Source: Diadophis punctatus similis (taxonomy: Eukaryota; Chordata; Lepidosauria; Squamata; Dipsadidae). From it: a stretch of 64,000 nt of DNA. This document shows positions 46,543 through 57,180 of this stretch, in pieces; position 1 is the first letter of the stretch; every line of letters starts with the position of its first letter. Location of the stretch: NCBI GenBank assembly GCA_023053685.1, contig JALIGW010000001.1, forward strand, positions 73,510,240 through 73,574,239, given 5' to 3'. A program made the position numbers and the translations under genes. The notes under the pieces were generated by a model. It was not told where the DNA came from. It saw nothing but the letters and a program-made list of their open reading frames with translations, and made no database searches.

Positions 46543-46783
46543 CAGAGGTGGGTTCCTGCCTCTGATTGCCGGTGCGGTTAATCGCTGACTTCTTTTGCCC
46601 TCTGCGCATGCTCAAAGCGTTCCGCATGCGCAGAGGGAAAAAGAACGTAATTGGCGACATCCATGCGGGCGGGGAAAGCGCCCAGGGAAAGCTCCCGCTC
46701 CGCAAGCGGGAGCAACGTCTTCGGCTGTGCGCCGAACTCAGCGATTAACCGCACCGGCAATCAGAGGCAGGAACCCACCTCTG
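46543..46783. mobile_element. Non-autonomous hAT (CAGAGGTGGGTTCC family), 45-bp inverted ends
   Basis: About 45 bp at each end are exact inverse copies (CAGAGGTGGGTTCCTGCC to GCGGTTAATCGCTGA), with exact GATAGTAC duplications (46535-46542 and 46784-46791). The centre has CTCTGCGCATGC and GCATGCGCAGAG facing each other. The identity of the ends suggests a recent insertion. Confidence 0.93.
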
Positions 46784-46934
46784 GATAGTACCATTTAAGC
46801 ACCAGGGAATTACAGTGTGAGGACAGGTTGCCAAGCCTCAGAGTCAAAATGTTAATAAGGGGCACCTTTACTTTCATGCTGCATAAAGAATCCCCAAATA
46901 ACATGAAGATTCTGCATTCCAAACTGGGAACCAC

Positions 46935-47163
46935 TTGGCATAGTGTTTAAAATGCTGGCCTAGAAACCAGAAGATTGGAAATTCCAGTCCCACCTTAAGC
47001 ATGAATATCAGCTAGGAGACTGGGCCAATTACTCTCTCTCTCTCAGCCCAATTCATGCCATATTCAACCATATTCATGGATTGCTGGGGAAAATAGGAGG
47101 AAAGAGCATTACTGTATGCAGGCTGCCTTTGGTTGTACAAAATAAAAGGTGGGATGTAAGTCT
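46935..47163 (+). mobile_element. Sauria-type SINE
   Basis: Head aaaatgctggcctagaaacc and attccagtcccaccttaagc, body ctgggccaattactctctct and cagcccaattcatgcc, and tail aaaataaaaggtgggatgta. This is the tRNA-headed squamate SINE in forward orientation. Confidence 0.75.
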
Positions 47164-47950
47164 GATCAATTCCTACACCCAACCACCTCAAAACTCCCCT
47201 CCAGCTTGCCTTTCTCCATTCTAGATCATCACAGCCAATCTCCTGTCACCAAATCCCCAATTTCTTTTTTTTCAAATTGTCCTCTGTGAACCATGCCATT
47301 ACTTCCACCTAATGAGTTATTCTAGCATATGCACAAAGTAGCAGGGGAACCTTGAATCTAATCAAAGGAGTAAATAGTCTCAAGGACTATTAGTTCAATA
47401 GTGAAGTGAGAATCAGTGTGTGTAAAGACCTAATTCTGCAGTGAGTTCAAAACAAGCAGACCTCATTTCTAACAGATGCCCAGGACAGTTTCAAATTACA
47501 TACTATTTTAGGGATGGGTAAAGCCATTGCCGAGACAGAATCCAAGATTTTTTTCTGGTGAACAGTGCAGAACGTATTTTTTCTAATATTTTTTATACTT
47601 TTTCTTTTTAACCTGGGACCTTGGAGGATCTTCATCTATTCAAACAAATAGATGAAGAGCTAAAATCTATATATTCTTAATGCTTTACAGCCATTTATTG
47701 ACTTCTGAGGGATCACATACAAATAATAGGACTGTGTCACAAAACAGGGATTAATTCATCAATGTATTTTCAAAAGAGTACAAAAATATGAGCATAATCC
47801 AGTCCATTCAAATTAGTGAAAACGTTCCATCCACTACGATTTACTCTTTGTTGCCTTTTTCAATGAACAACACTCAGCTATCATCTTCATATGCCCCTCA
47901 TCTAAAGATCAATTTCTGAGGAAAGTGCCCATAATTGTGCTCTATCCATA
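47164..47950. other. MTR intron 2 gap, nothing recognised
   Basis: No supported feature. Confidence 0.5.
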
Positions 47951-47951
47951 C

Positions 47952-48070
47952 CAGTGTTTCTCAACCTCAGCAGTTTTAAGTGGTGTGATTTCAACTCCCA
48001 GAATTCCCCAGCCAGAATTCCGGGAGTTAAGTTCACCCAGTTTAAAGTGGCCAAGGTTGAGAAAAACTTG
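47952..48070. mobile_element. Short hAT-like MITE, hairpin-shaped
   Basis: CAGTGTTTCTCAACCTC and a worn GGTTGAGAAAAACTTG enclose tttcaactcccagaattccc and its near complement. No convincing 8-bp duplication remains. It ends about 100 bp from exon 2. Confidence 0.65.
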
Positions 48071-48167
48071 TCTAGGCCATGTGAATGTAGCTCTCCAGAA
48101 TTATTATACATGCCAGAAGAATCAATAAATGTTCTAGTACAAGACTCATAGAACAATCTGTACTCAC

Positions 48168-48379
48168 CTTGTGAATTTTGTAGATGATATCAGGCTGAGT
48201 TATGCTCAACAGGTCATTATTTCCCTTGAGTGGTTTCAGGTGATCCTTAAATTCTTGACCTCGAAATTCCTCTTCTCCTAAAGAATATTGTTGGATCATG
48301 GTCCCCATGCCTCCATCCAAAACCATAATGCGCTCCCTCAGAATGGATTCTATTTCCTCTTTCAGGGTTTTTTTGGAAA
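48168..48379 (-). CDS. MTR: MTR exon 2 (residues 19-89)
   Basis: A 212-bp exon, phase 1 in and phase 0 out, acceptor cataatgcag and donor AAG/gtgagt. It reads [40 protein letters not shown] and [26 protein letters not shown] opens the homocysteine/zinc barrel. The ATG at 48443 upstream is intronic and not the start. Confidence 0.98.
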
Positions 48380-48704
48380 CTGCATTATGACAACGTTTGA
48401 AAAAAAAATCTGTATTTAAAGCAATCAGCATCTCTTCTCGCAATTAATCTCTAAAGCATTGAGGATTGTGGACATGCCATCCTGAATTGCTTGAGGAAGG
48501 CAGATATATATGTTATATAAATAAATAAAATGATCCGTATTGCTGCAATTAGAACAAGGACACAAGAGTAGCTTATAGCCTAGCTACATTCTGAAAGAGT
48601 GCTAACTTAAAGATTGAGACACAGATCTCTAGAAACATAGTATTTCCAGATCGGAGAAGCTGTCATTTAATGTTATTTCAAGATGAAAAACAATAACACT
48701 TAGC

Positions 48705-48756
48705 AATAGCACTTACTTATATACTACTTCATAGTGCTTTACAGCCCTCTCTAAGT
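48705..48756 (-). mobile_element. Truncated AGCAATAGCACTT-tailed SINE, copy 3
   Basis: Only the tail and the ctttacagccctctctaag segment remain; foreign GC-rich sequence begins at 48757. Confidence 0.7.
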
Positions 48757-49314
48757 GAAGTGAAGCAAAGCTTCATCTCTTGCTGGGTCTCGTGGGCGTT
48801 TCTTCCGGGCCTTGTTGGTGCTCTGCGCACCTTGGTCTCTTGGGGAGACACACGACTTCCTCTCAGCCCTGAGACACTAGCCCGGCCGTTTCTCTCCGCT
48901 GTTGCTATTGGCGCTTCCATGGCCTGGTCACTGCTCTTGCAGTGCAGTTAAATTTAGCGCACTTCACAATGAGGGAGACGGCATCCCCTTCTCCTCCTGG
49001 AGCCCATTACAATGCAGAGCATCGGCTGCAGCCAGGTTGGGCAAGTATCTCGGGGAAGAGAGCAGGTCATACATCTCCCCGAGCGACCGAGGTGCCTCCA
49101 GCACCAACAAAGGCCGAAGAAGCACCCGCGAGACCCAGAGAGCACCGGAGAATCAGAACGAGAGAGGGGGGGAGAGAAGGGGGAGAGAGATGAGAGAGAC
49201 AAAGAGAGAGGGAAGAGATGAGAGAGACAGACAGACAAAGAGAGGGGGGAAAGAGATGAGAGAGAGAGAGAAGGGGGAGAGAGATGAGAGAGACAAAGAG
49301 AGGGGGGAAGAGAT

Positions 49315-49362
<48 letters not shown>

Positions 49363-49375
49363 GGGGGGAAAGAGA

Positions 49376-49427
<52 letters not shown>

Positions 49428-49889
49428 GGGAGATAGATGAGAGAGACAAAGAGAGGGGGAAGAGATGAGAGAGAGACAGACAGACAGACAAACAAAGAGA
49501 GGGGGAAGAGATGAGAGGGGGGGAAGAGAGAGAAAGAGAGGGGGGAGAGATGAGAGAGAAAGAGAGGGGGGAGATGAGAGAGACAGACAGAGGAGAGGGG
49601 GGAGAGAGATGAGAGAGAAAGAGAGAGGGGGAGAGAGATGAGAGGGGGGGAGAGAGATGAGAGATCCCGGTGTTTTGTTTTCTGGGGGAAACAGGTCCAA
49701 ATGGCTCTTTGAGTGTTTAAGGTTACAGAAACAAGCAGGCCAAGCTAAGTGCCTGAAGGACCCCATCCCGTCACTGGGAGTCCAGGTGCTTCAGCAAGCG
49801 GTGCGCTGGATTAGTATTAGTGGTCCGCGGGATTTAAAATTATGAATTTAATGGTCCCTGAGGTCCGAAAGGTTGGTGACCCCTGATCT
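48757..49889 (-). mobile_element. hAT relative of 51828 with GA-rich core and foldback, one end missing
   Basis: The right end (GGTTGGTGACCCCTG at 49889) and the next 85 bp match the left end of 51828-52565 in reverse. No matching left terminus was found. Segments 48776-48850 and 49060-49145 are inverted copies of each other (about three quarters identical), carrying GGGTCTCG and TTGTTGGTGCT. The middle is a GA-rich simple repeat. Long ORFs here come from the repeat. Confidence 0.6.
49150..49672. repeat. Polypurine (GA)n/(GACA)n/GGGGGA tract
   Basis: Over 500 bases almost pure purine on the plus strand, with a GACA run at 49320-49362 and a GA run at 49379-49423. It lies within the truncated hAT relative. 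Confidence 0.97.
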
Positions 49890-49942
49890 AGGGGGATGAA
49901 GAAACAGGCCGTTCTGTCACAGTGTCTACCTCTGGAATGATA

Positions 49943-49956
<14 letters not shown>

Positions 49957-50005
<49 letters not shown>
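49957..50005. repeat. (AC)n microsatellite
   Basis: About 24 AC units preceded by a short (CT)n and followed by a G-rich run. Confidence 0.98.
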
Positions 50006-50007
<2 letters not shown>

Positions 50008-51034
50008 GGGGGGAGAGGGAGTGGGAGGGAGGGAGGGGGAGGAAGGGAGCTCTCACCCTGATGATGTTCAGGAAACTATTTTGGCTATTCTCCCAGTCCT
50101 TGGGATAAATTGATAATTGAGACCCAGTTGGATAGGGTTTTTGTTGTTGTTAATAATATGGTTTTATTTGGGGTACTTAGGAATTTTTTGTTTTTATTAT
50201 ACTATACTGTTCTAAAAACAATTTTCTTGTTGATTAAATACATATATTCTGGATGCTTTTCTCTATAATTTCTGCTTCCATTTTGGCGATTACTTGAGGA
50301 CAATTATTAGGTTGTGAACTGATACCATCTGGGGAAAAAAGGAATCAAGGATCCATGTTTCTGTCTGACTTGCATGCCTTGACAAACAAAATGAAGTATA
50401 ACTATCTCAAAAAGAAAGACTGCAAATTCTTCCTGTAGTCTTATCACATAACTAACAGAATGGAACACCCCAGCCCTACAAGAGATGTCTTTGGGATATT
50501 TGTTAAACCAAAGTATTTACTGAACATTAGGATAAAATGAAGTTCAAGAAACCTTGGGGAGGGGAATCTCAAAACCACCATTTCATTTTTAAAGTGGAAG
50601 AGATAGTGGTATTGTAAAAGAAGGGAGTGTTCTTCCTTCCAACCTATTTAATTTTTGCAAATTCATTTACACTTATCTTTATTATCTTTGGAGCCATTAT
50701 TTTTGTGCCATTTATAACTAATTCCCTTCCTCCACCTAGTTAAGAGTTGGCTAGAGATAAACTGACTGAGTGATAAGATAGGGAATGTAACAAAACTGCC
50801 TGGAGAAGGACAAGATTATGATAAAGAGCAAATGCTTCCATCCTGTTTTACGTTAGAATATTTTTCTCCATAAATATATAAATAAGCTTTTTTTCAGAGA
50901 AGTATGTCTGGAGTAATTCTAATTGCATCAATGTCCTATAAAGTTATGACAGGAAGGCTTGTAGAAGAGCATTTGGGAACAGCAGTATTTCTCACTTAGC
51001 GAGCAGATCAGAAGAATGATGCAAATTCACTGTA
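50006..51034. other. MTR intron 1 gap, nothing recognised
   Basis: No supported feature. Confidence 0.5.
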
Positions 51035-51462
51035 CGGGGAGTCCTCATCTTATAACGGTAATTGGGACCAGCAATTCCATCACTAATTGACAGTCATAAA
51101 ACAAAACAATCACACAACCATGCAACTTACAACAGCAGCTCCAGCAGGGCCCCTACTGCAGTTATTAAGTGAATCACACACGATTGTTAAGCATGATGTT
51201 ACATGATTGCAACTTCCCGATGGCTTCCCCAAATGCTTGTCAGAAGCCAGCTGTGAAGGTCACAAATGGTGATCATGTGACTGCAGAATGCTGCAACTTT
51301 CCTAATTGGTGCCAATTGCCAAGCAGCCAATCACAATTAAGTGACGTTGAGGATTCTGTGACTGCTACAATTTTGAGGATAAGTCATAAATCTCCTCATT
51401 CAGCATGGTCATAACCTTGTTAATGGTTGCTAAATGACTGATCACTAAGGGAGGTCTACCTG
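51035..51462. mobile_element. TA-flanked MITE family, copy 5
   Basis: Starts cggggagtcctcatcttata, ends gggaggtctacctg, with TA at 51033-51034 and 51463-51464. Interior ttattaagtgaatcacac and ggtcacaaatggtgatcatg are shared with the other copies. Confidence 0.75.
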
Positions 51463-51827
51463 TACTCATCTACAGCTTAATGCTTGTATAATTCATCATG
51501 CTCAATATGCATACTCCTAATATAGCTTTAGTTTAGAAAAAAACATTTTAAAGTCTGAATTAAACCAGAACAAGGAGGATATGCTCTGCCTCATTATTTG
51601 TCAGAATTGGAGCACCACTTTGCCCAGGATATCTGTGTCAAAGAACAATCATGAATGGAACATGATTGAAAAAGCATTCCTTCTTTGTATCACTTTCAGA
51701 CATAGGCAGGAGCTCATTTTCACTTTATCTTTACATGCTCTCCCATCAATAGCTGGAGCATAAGATGAGAACCTGAATTAACCTTAGAAGTCTCTCAGAG
51801 TTGAGACTTCACCCTCACAGTCTAGAA

Positions 51828-52565
51828 CAGGGGTCACCAACCTTTCGGACCTCAGGGACCACTAAATTCATAATTTTAAATCCCGCGGACCACTAATATG
51901 ATCTGCCTAATGACCAGCTGGGTGGGCATGGCCAACTTGATGTCACTCACTGGCCTCTACTTGCCCCTCCCCTCCCAGCCACTCCTCGCCTGCCCGCCCG
52001 GGCTCCTTAGGGCCCCAACAGGAAGCTGTTGTTGGAGCTAAGCAGCCACCACGAGAAAGAGTTGGCAAAACAGCTGGCTCAGTCAAATTGGATCTGACCT
52101 AGAAGGAGGTTCAGCAGAAGCACCTCACTGAGGACTACTAGCATAGGCTTTCCAAGCAAAGGGAAGACCTGCGGCAGTGCAAGGCCAGGTACCGGCACCT
52201 GGAGGCTCAGCGGGCTGAGATGGTCAGCCAGTTCCAGGCCATGGTGCAGTCTACTGGAACGAGGCCCTCCAGCTCTTCGCCACCAGCGGCACTTCCATCC
52301 AGCCTTCGCCCAAAGCCCTGCACCAGGAACCCGAAGGAGACCCCAAGTCGGAATTTCTGCCCCCTTCCGACCCGCACAAAAGGACCCTGAAGGGAGAGAC
52401 TCTCTCCAGCAACACAAGCGTTCATTGCATGTATCCGGCCCAGGGGCCGTAGGTTGAGGACCCTTGATTTAGTGCAATATAAAAATGCAAATAATTTTTC
52501 TGCAGACGGCCAAAATTTTCTCGCAGACCACCAGTGGTCCACGGACCACCAGTTGGTGACCATTG
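51828..52565 (+). mobile_element. hAT element carrying a captured host coding fragment
   Basis: Ends CAGGGGTCACCAACC and GGTTGGTGACCATTG-like (one mismatch), with exact GTCTAGAA duplications (51820-51827 and 52566-52573). The outer parts hold CGGACCACTAAT and GTCCACGGACCACC. The centre (52026-52452) is unrelated, coding-like DNA, described separately. No transposase. Confidence 0.88.
52026..52452 (+). pseudogene. CNTROB: Intronless centrobin-like fragment inside the hAT
   Basis: The plus strand reads LLLELSSHHEKELAKQLAQ, a frameshift, KEVQQKHLTEDY (stop) HRLSKQREDLRQ, then KARYRHLEAQRAEMVSQFQA and, after another shift, WNEALQLFATSG to KRTLKGETLSS. From memory this resembles the coiled-coil C-terminal half of centrobin, with a QLAQ...DYE.RL and LE.QR.E...Q.QAM.Q.HW.EA pattern. 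It spans what should be several exons with no intron, so it was probably captured from a spliced transcript. Two stops and two frameshifts show it is dead. Confidence 0.6.
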
Positions 52566-52573
52566 GTCTAGAA

Positions 52574-52794
52574 CAGCCATCTTTGCCTGACGCTCTACAT
52601 TTTCTCTTTTAAAAACTGGCCTATAAAAATAATCAGTGGCGTAATGGTGAAGCAGTACCATCACTGGGGAGGGCAAACCAAATTAACTGCCCTTACTTGG
52701 TGGGGTGGAGTATGTATGGTTGGGGATTTTTGCAGAATAGTTGCATAAAGCTCCTGAGATATACAGATGTCACCAGCACATCCAGGATTGCAGT
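52574..52794. other. MTR intron 1 gap, nothing recognised
   Basis: Short stretch without named features. Confidence 0.5.
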
Positions 52795-52875
52795 CACAGC
52801 TGCCGACAGATAACACTCGGGTCCCCTGGGAGTTGGGCGGCATAGAAATTTTAATAAATAAAATAAAAATAAACA
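52795..52875 (+). mobile_element. LINE/SINE 3' tail fragment
   Basis: actcgggtcccctgggagtt then gggcggcatagaaattttaa and an AAATA tail; the complement of 15177-15235. Confidence 0.6.
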
Positions 52876-53995
52876 CTCGCTGCAGTCAGAAAGATTTATT
52901 TAAGGGAAAGATGCCTTACTGTCCAATCAGTGCGTGAAACTAAGGAGGGAGTGGACAGCACAACTACAATTAGGATGGATTTTTCTCTTTATACTATTTT
53001 TGGGTTCAAAGGGAGAAATCACACATTAAGTGGAGGAACTTTGTGATTGTACTACAAGCATCACTCTGGGCTGCAGGCTCCTGACTTCATATAGCACTGC
53101 CTTCAGTGAGACTTTTGATTTCCTATTAACAAAAGTTTAGTGGCAAACATAAAGAGCACACCAAAATGTATACCTATCTTTTGCTTCTATGTCATAAACA
53201 GCATAACTTTATTATCATTAATCTGATGGCATTCCATCAAATTTCTTCTGTGCCTGAAAATCGCCTTAAATTAACTGATAAAGTTCCTTAAAACTCTCGT
53301 TTGTATCCCAGCAAAATACCAATCTGCTCGAATCATATGTTCATAGAAAAGAAATCAAGCGCCGTAGAAAAATTACACGTGGTTTACAAAACAAGTAGGT
53401 GGGTGAGCCTTATCCAAAACACAGTACAGAGGAACCCTGGGAGTCGGTTCCCCGCGTGTTTCACTATTAGGTTCTTGCTAGGTCTCCTTTGATTTTATCA
53501 ACAAGCTCGGCTTAGCTGTGTATTATTTAATACTCGGCTTTCGTCACATCATTTTCTGAGGTGGAATTCAGCTGGTACTTAAAGCGAGAAAGATGCAGCT
53601 GTTAACCAAAAGTGCCTCGAAAAGCAAATCAATACTTTTGATTCTTAATTTAATTCATCCGGGTTTCAAAAGGTTTTAGCTCACTTTCAGAAGTTCAACG
53701 ACACCCAACTTATCTACTTCCCTTTTGGATATTTCGAGGGGGGGAACTAAAAAAACCCCAAATGATCAAGTGCACTGTATTCGAACGACTAAAGTTAATT
53801 GAGTCTACTTTCTGAGTACAGCACACGTAGTAAACTTCCTGCCTAGTAGGTAAGGAGGGGGGGGGGAGCCCATTCAGGAATACTATAGCGGAGCCCACTT
53901 ATTCTGCGATTCCCAGACCAACATACAGCAAAAGTTAGAAAGTTTGCGCCCTGCCAAGCCATCGGAGCTCACAAACGTCTCCTAGAAACACGCAC
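52876..53995. other. MTR intron 1, proximal part, nothing recognised
   Basis: About 1.1 kb next to exon 1, with a poly-G run at 53857. It may hold intronic regulatory sequence, but none is identifiable by eye. Confidence 0.5.
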
Positions 53996-54050
53996 CGTGC
54001 GATTCCTGGCTACCCCGCTGCTCAGCCAACTCGGGAATCGTGGGCGACAT
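53996..54050 (-). CDS. MTR: MTR exon 1 coding part (residues 1-18)
   Basis: ATG at 54050-54048 opens MSPTIPELAEQRGSQESH, and the donor CACG/gtgcgt leaves phase 1. Joined to exon 2 this gives ...[13 protein letters not shown]. The MSP start agrees with mammalian MTR, and the product is about six residues longer before KTL. The exon sits in a CpG-rich stretch. The phase fit and the MSP start make this the likely translation start. Confidence 0.88.
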
Positions 54051-54240
54051 CGTTTTGAAACAGCCTTGCCAGATGTGAGCGACTGAATTTCGCCTCCCGG
54101 GTTAGAATGGCCGGAGACTATGGCAAGGAAGGCGCCTGCGTGCGCGTCACTAGCTGCGCAGACGCATAAGATTCTTCTTTAATGTAAACGCAACTGTCCC
54201 TGTGTAGACATCGATTTGAATGTTGCAACGAGGAAGACGT
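54051..54240 (-). promoter_or_regulatory. MTR: Likely MTR 5' UTR and CpG-rich promoter
   Basis: Upstream of the ATG lies CpG-dense DNA in an otherwise AT-rich region. On the minus strand it holds GTGACGCGCACGCAGGCGCC and GCGTCTGCGCAG, which resemble CRE-half and NRF1-type sites, and no obvious TATA box. This fits a housekeeping promoter. The transcription start is not visible. Confidence 0.6.
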
Positions 54241-54659
54241 GGAAGTGGCGTGTTGGAACTGCGTACCTTGGAACGGCTATGTCTACATTTAATTTTTACC
54301 AATTATTAAACGTGTTCTGTTTTTAGATTGCCGCTGTATCATAACTCATGGTGTTTAGTTTATATATGAACATATTTAACCAAACTTATCGGACAATGCT
54401 GGAAATACACCGCGGGCTCCTCTACATTTGTGAGGGTTTGCAAAGCAAAAACTCCATTTGGGAGGACGATTAGGATGAGAACGCAAACTCTGGAAAACTC
54501 CTTTTTGCTTTAATATTTTAGAGCAAAGAAGGAAATTTAAATCCCTCCTGTGGCCTCAGTCCGAATAAAAAGAGGGCAGGGCTGCTTACTGCAATTGCTT
54601 AATCTTGTTAATCGCTTAATCTTGCAACCACCCTAATAATAGAAGCCTTTCGGAGGTCA
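54241..54659. other. Intergenic DNA upstream of MTR, nothing recognised
   Basis: No exon or repeat end found. Confidence 0.5.
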
Positions 54660-54667
54660 ATCTACAG

Positions 54668-54796
54668 CAGAGGTGTCGAACTTTGGCAGGTTTTAAACTT
54701 GTGATCTTCAACTACCAGCATTCCCCAGCCAGGCTGGCTGAGGAATTCTGCCATTTGAAGTCCACAAGTCAAAGTTGCCAAGATTAAGCACCCCTG
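54668..54796. mobile_element. Short hAT MITE, hairpin-shaped
   Basis: CAGAGGTGTCGAACTTT and a worn AAGATTAAGCACCCCTG, with exact ATCTACAG duplications (54660-54667 and 54797-54804). Confidence 0.85.
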
Positions 54797-54892
54797 ATCT
54801 ACAGGTTTCCTGAAATGGTTTTCTCTGCAGCCAGATCTACGTTTTCTTTGCAAGGTTTTCTCTGCACACCAATGTTGGTCCCATTCAGTTCA

Positions 54893-55078
54893 GTTTATTT
54901 ATTTATTTTGTGAGATTTATATACCGCCTCACAGTGCAAGCACTCTCTAAGCGGTTTACACCAGTAAGCAATGTATATTTATATTGCCCCCAACAATCTG
55001 GGTCCTCATTTTACCTACCTCGGAAGGATGGAAGGCTGAGTCAACCTTGAGCGGGTGAGATTTGAAGAATCTGGAGAA
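54893..55078 (-). mobile_element. tRNA-derived SINE (AGCAATAGCACTT family), copy 4, head truncated
   Basis: TTTA-rich start, tatataccgcctcacagtgc, ctctctaagcggtttacacc, ggaaggatggaaggctgagt and gagatttgaa. The tRNA-like head is missing. Confidence 0.75.
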
Positions 55079-55190
55079 GTTCTTCTGTTTGGTCATCCCA
55101 AATATTATATTTCAACATTTCCATCATTCCTCTCCTAAAAAGGCTTATAAAAGCACTTTCCTTTTAAATTAAAAACTGAGTGTATGGAGC

Positions 55191-55293
55191 AGTGTTTCTC
55201 AAGCTTAGAAAGCTTAAGATGTGTGAACTTCAACTTTCGGAATTATAGAAGTTGAAGTCCATAACATCTGAAAGTTGTCAAAGTTGAGAAATG
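55191..55293. mobile_element. Short hAT-like MITE, hairpin-shaped
   Basis: CAGTGTTTCTCAAGC and GTTGAGAAATGCTG ends; flanks GTATGGAG and GTTTAGAG differ at two positions. Related to 47952-48070. Confidence 0.65.
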
Positions 55294-57180
55294 CTGGTTT
55301 AGAGAAAAGGGTCCAAAGCTGGCTCTGGCTGTTTTGTGTGTTACCCAAAGAGGAATCAACTAGGTGATTGCTGATTTTAAAAAGGAACTATCTATATCAT
55401 ACATTGCAGTAAGTCAAGATCTTATTAATCGTGTTTTGTTTAATGCATGACAATTCCGAGTTTTCACTAGGCCACAATACGAGAAATCACATAATTAGTA
55501 TAATGTCTGAATGCAGTCACTATACTATAGCCTTTTCTCATAACCCAGGGTACAAAAAAGTATATACAGCTCCTACATTATTTATTGACACTTTAAGAAA
55601 GTTCATTCTCCTTCATTGTAAGCAAAATAGATATGATGCATGGAGAGAGATCTCAGAAAAAGATCTCTGACAGGTCATCCTCAAACATCCACTGCTATTA
55701 AGAATAAATAGCCAAATGTGTTATCCTTGAGACTTGCACATTTTGGTTATGTCTTTATACTGCAGTCCAACTAACTTTCTGCTGCATTCACATTTCATTG
55801 AAACATAATATGGATAATTTGGTTTGGGGTTATTTGGTCGTATGTGTGTTTGAGTATAGGAATGTATCTTTTGATCCAGTTCCCTCAAATGCCACCTTGT
55901 TATCCTGGGAGGTCAAATATAGCTTTATGTGTTCCTTAAAACATTTGTAACTGTACTAAGCAGAATAATAGACACGCCTAAACTTTGTGCATCACAGAAG
56001 GTGGCATCATGTAGCCAATCTAGTGGAAAAAGCTAAGCAGGATCAGACCTAGTTAGTCATTGGATGGGATTATCCCAAACTGTAAATTGTAAGCATTGGA
56101 TGGGACTATTCCAAACTGTAAGATGAACCAAACTATCGCAAACGGTAAGCTGAACTAGGAAATAAAATTCTTTAGGAGCAATGATAGACTACTTCTATGT
56201 TGATGCTATCAGGCACTAAGCTAGTAAATTCAATTCAGCATAAACTTCCATGCAAAATCTAAAGCTCTTATCAAGAGAGAATTAAACTATAGGATCTTGT
56301 GTTTCCTGTAGAACTGTTATATTGTTGGGTCTCAGGCTGTGAATCATGACCCCCTCAAGGGCCCCCAAACAATTTAAAGAGGGGTTGCAAAGGGTGTTTG
56401 GGGATTTGTTTGTTTTTTGGGTTTTTTTTTTTTTTTTTGCAAAGCCTGAAGTAAGGTTTGCCAATGCTCAATTATTTTACTTTATTGTGTGGAGACAGTA
56501 ACATAAATTCATTTATTGTTTTAGGAGATTGCAATATTGCAAACTTAGAGAACCCCTGCCTTGCAATAAAAGCAGACTGAATCTGCATGACATTAAACCC
56601 ATCACTACACTATATATATACACCTGTTAGCTGATGGAATGTAAGCAACAGCATATTGTCTTGGAAAGTAACCTCTAGATTAGATATCCTAAATTGCACA
56701 AAATAATGGAATATGTTCCATCTGATGATGATTTATAAGCACTAGGGTAGACTTTTGCCTTATATCTTGCCTTTATTTTCTTTCACACACTCTTCTTTTT
56801 CTGAAGTGCATTGTGCTACTTACTCTGAAACAAACTGTGTGATTTATTATAAATCCTACTGAAACCTATAACCCAGTATATTCCAATAATATATATTTTT
56901 TAATCACAAATCTGTTCTTTCAGGTAGTTGTCCCTGGGCCCAACTTTCTGACAAATCAGCTGGATCAATGTCTTTGAGAGGAAGAAGAGCAGCAGCAAAA
57001 AGAATAATCTGCACTCTCATTGAGAAAAAACATAAATAAAAAAGATAGGTGCCTCACTACATGTAAAGCAAATAAAGAATTTTTTTTAAAAAATGAGGCG
57101 AGAACCCTGTTGTCCAGAAGACATGCCCTAATATTTAAAGATGTATCAGTTTAATTTCAGAAACTGAATCGGTATTAAGG
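55294..57180. other. Intergenic DNA between ACTN2 and MTR, nothing recognised
   Basis: AT-rich, with a long poly-T at 56420. A worn hAT-like stretch (gtgaatcatgaccccctcaa) near 56335 may be a relative of 35801-36069, but ends are missing. Confidence 0.4.

Noticed and set aside
48380..48443. Upstream ATG giving [10 protein letters not shown] before MTR exon 2
   Set aside because: A good acceptor (cataatgcag) precedes exon 2 and a phase-matched exon 1 with an MSP start exists at 54 kb; this ATG is intronic.
48954..49766. A 270-residue minus-strand ORF and overlapping ORFs on both strands
   Set aside because: Produced by the GA-rich simple repeat; composition is Ser/Leu/Pro or Arg/Glu/Asp only, with no domain.
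52079..52676. Minus-strand ORFs over the captured fragment
   Set aside because: The plus strand shows coiled-coil similarity to a known protein; the minus frames are its antisense.
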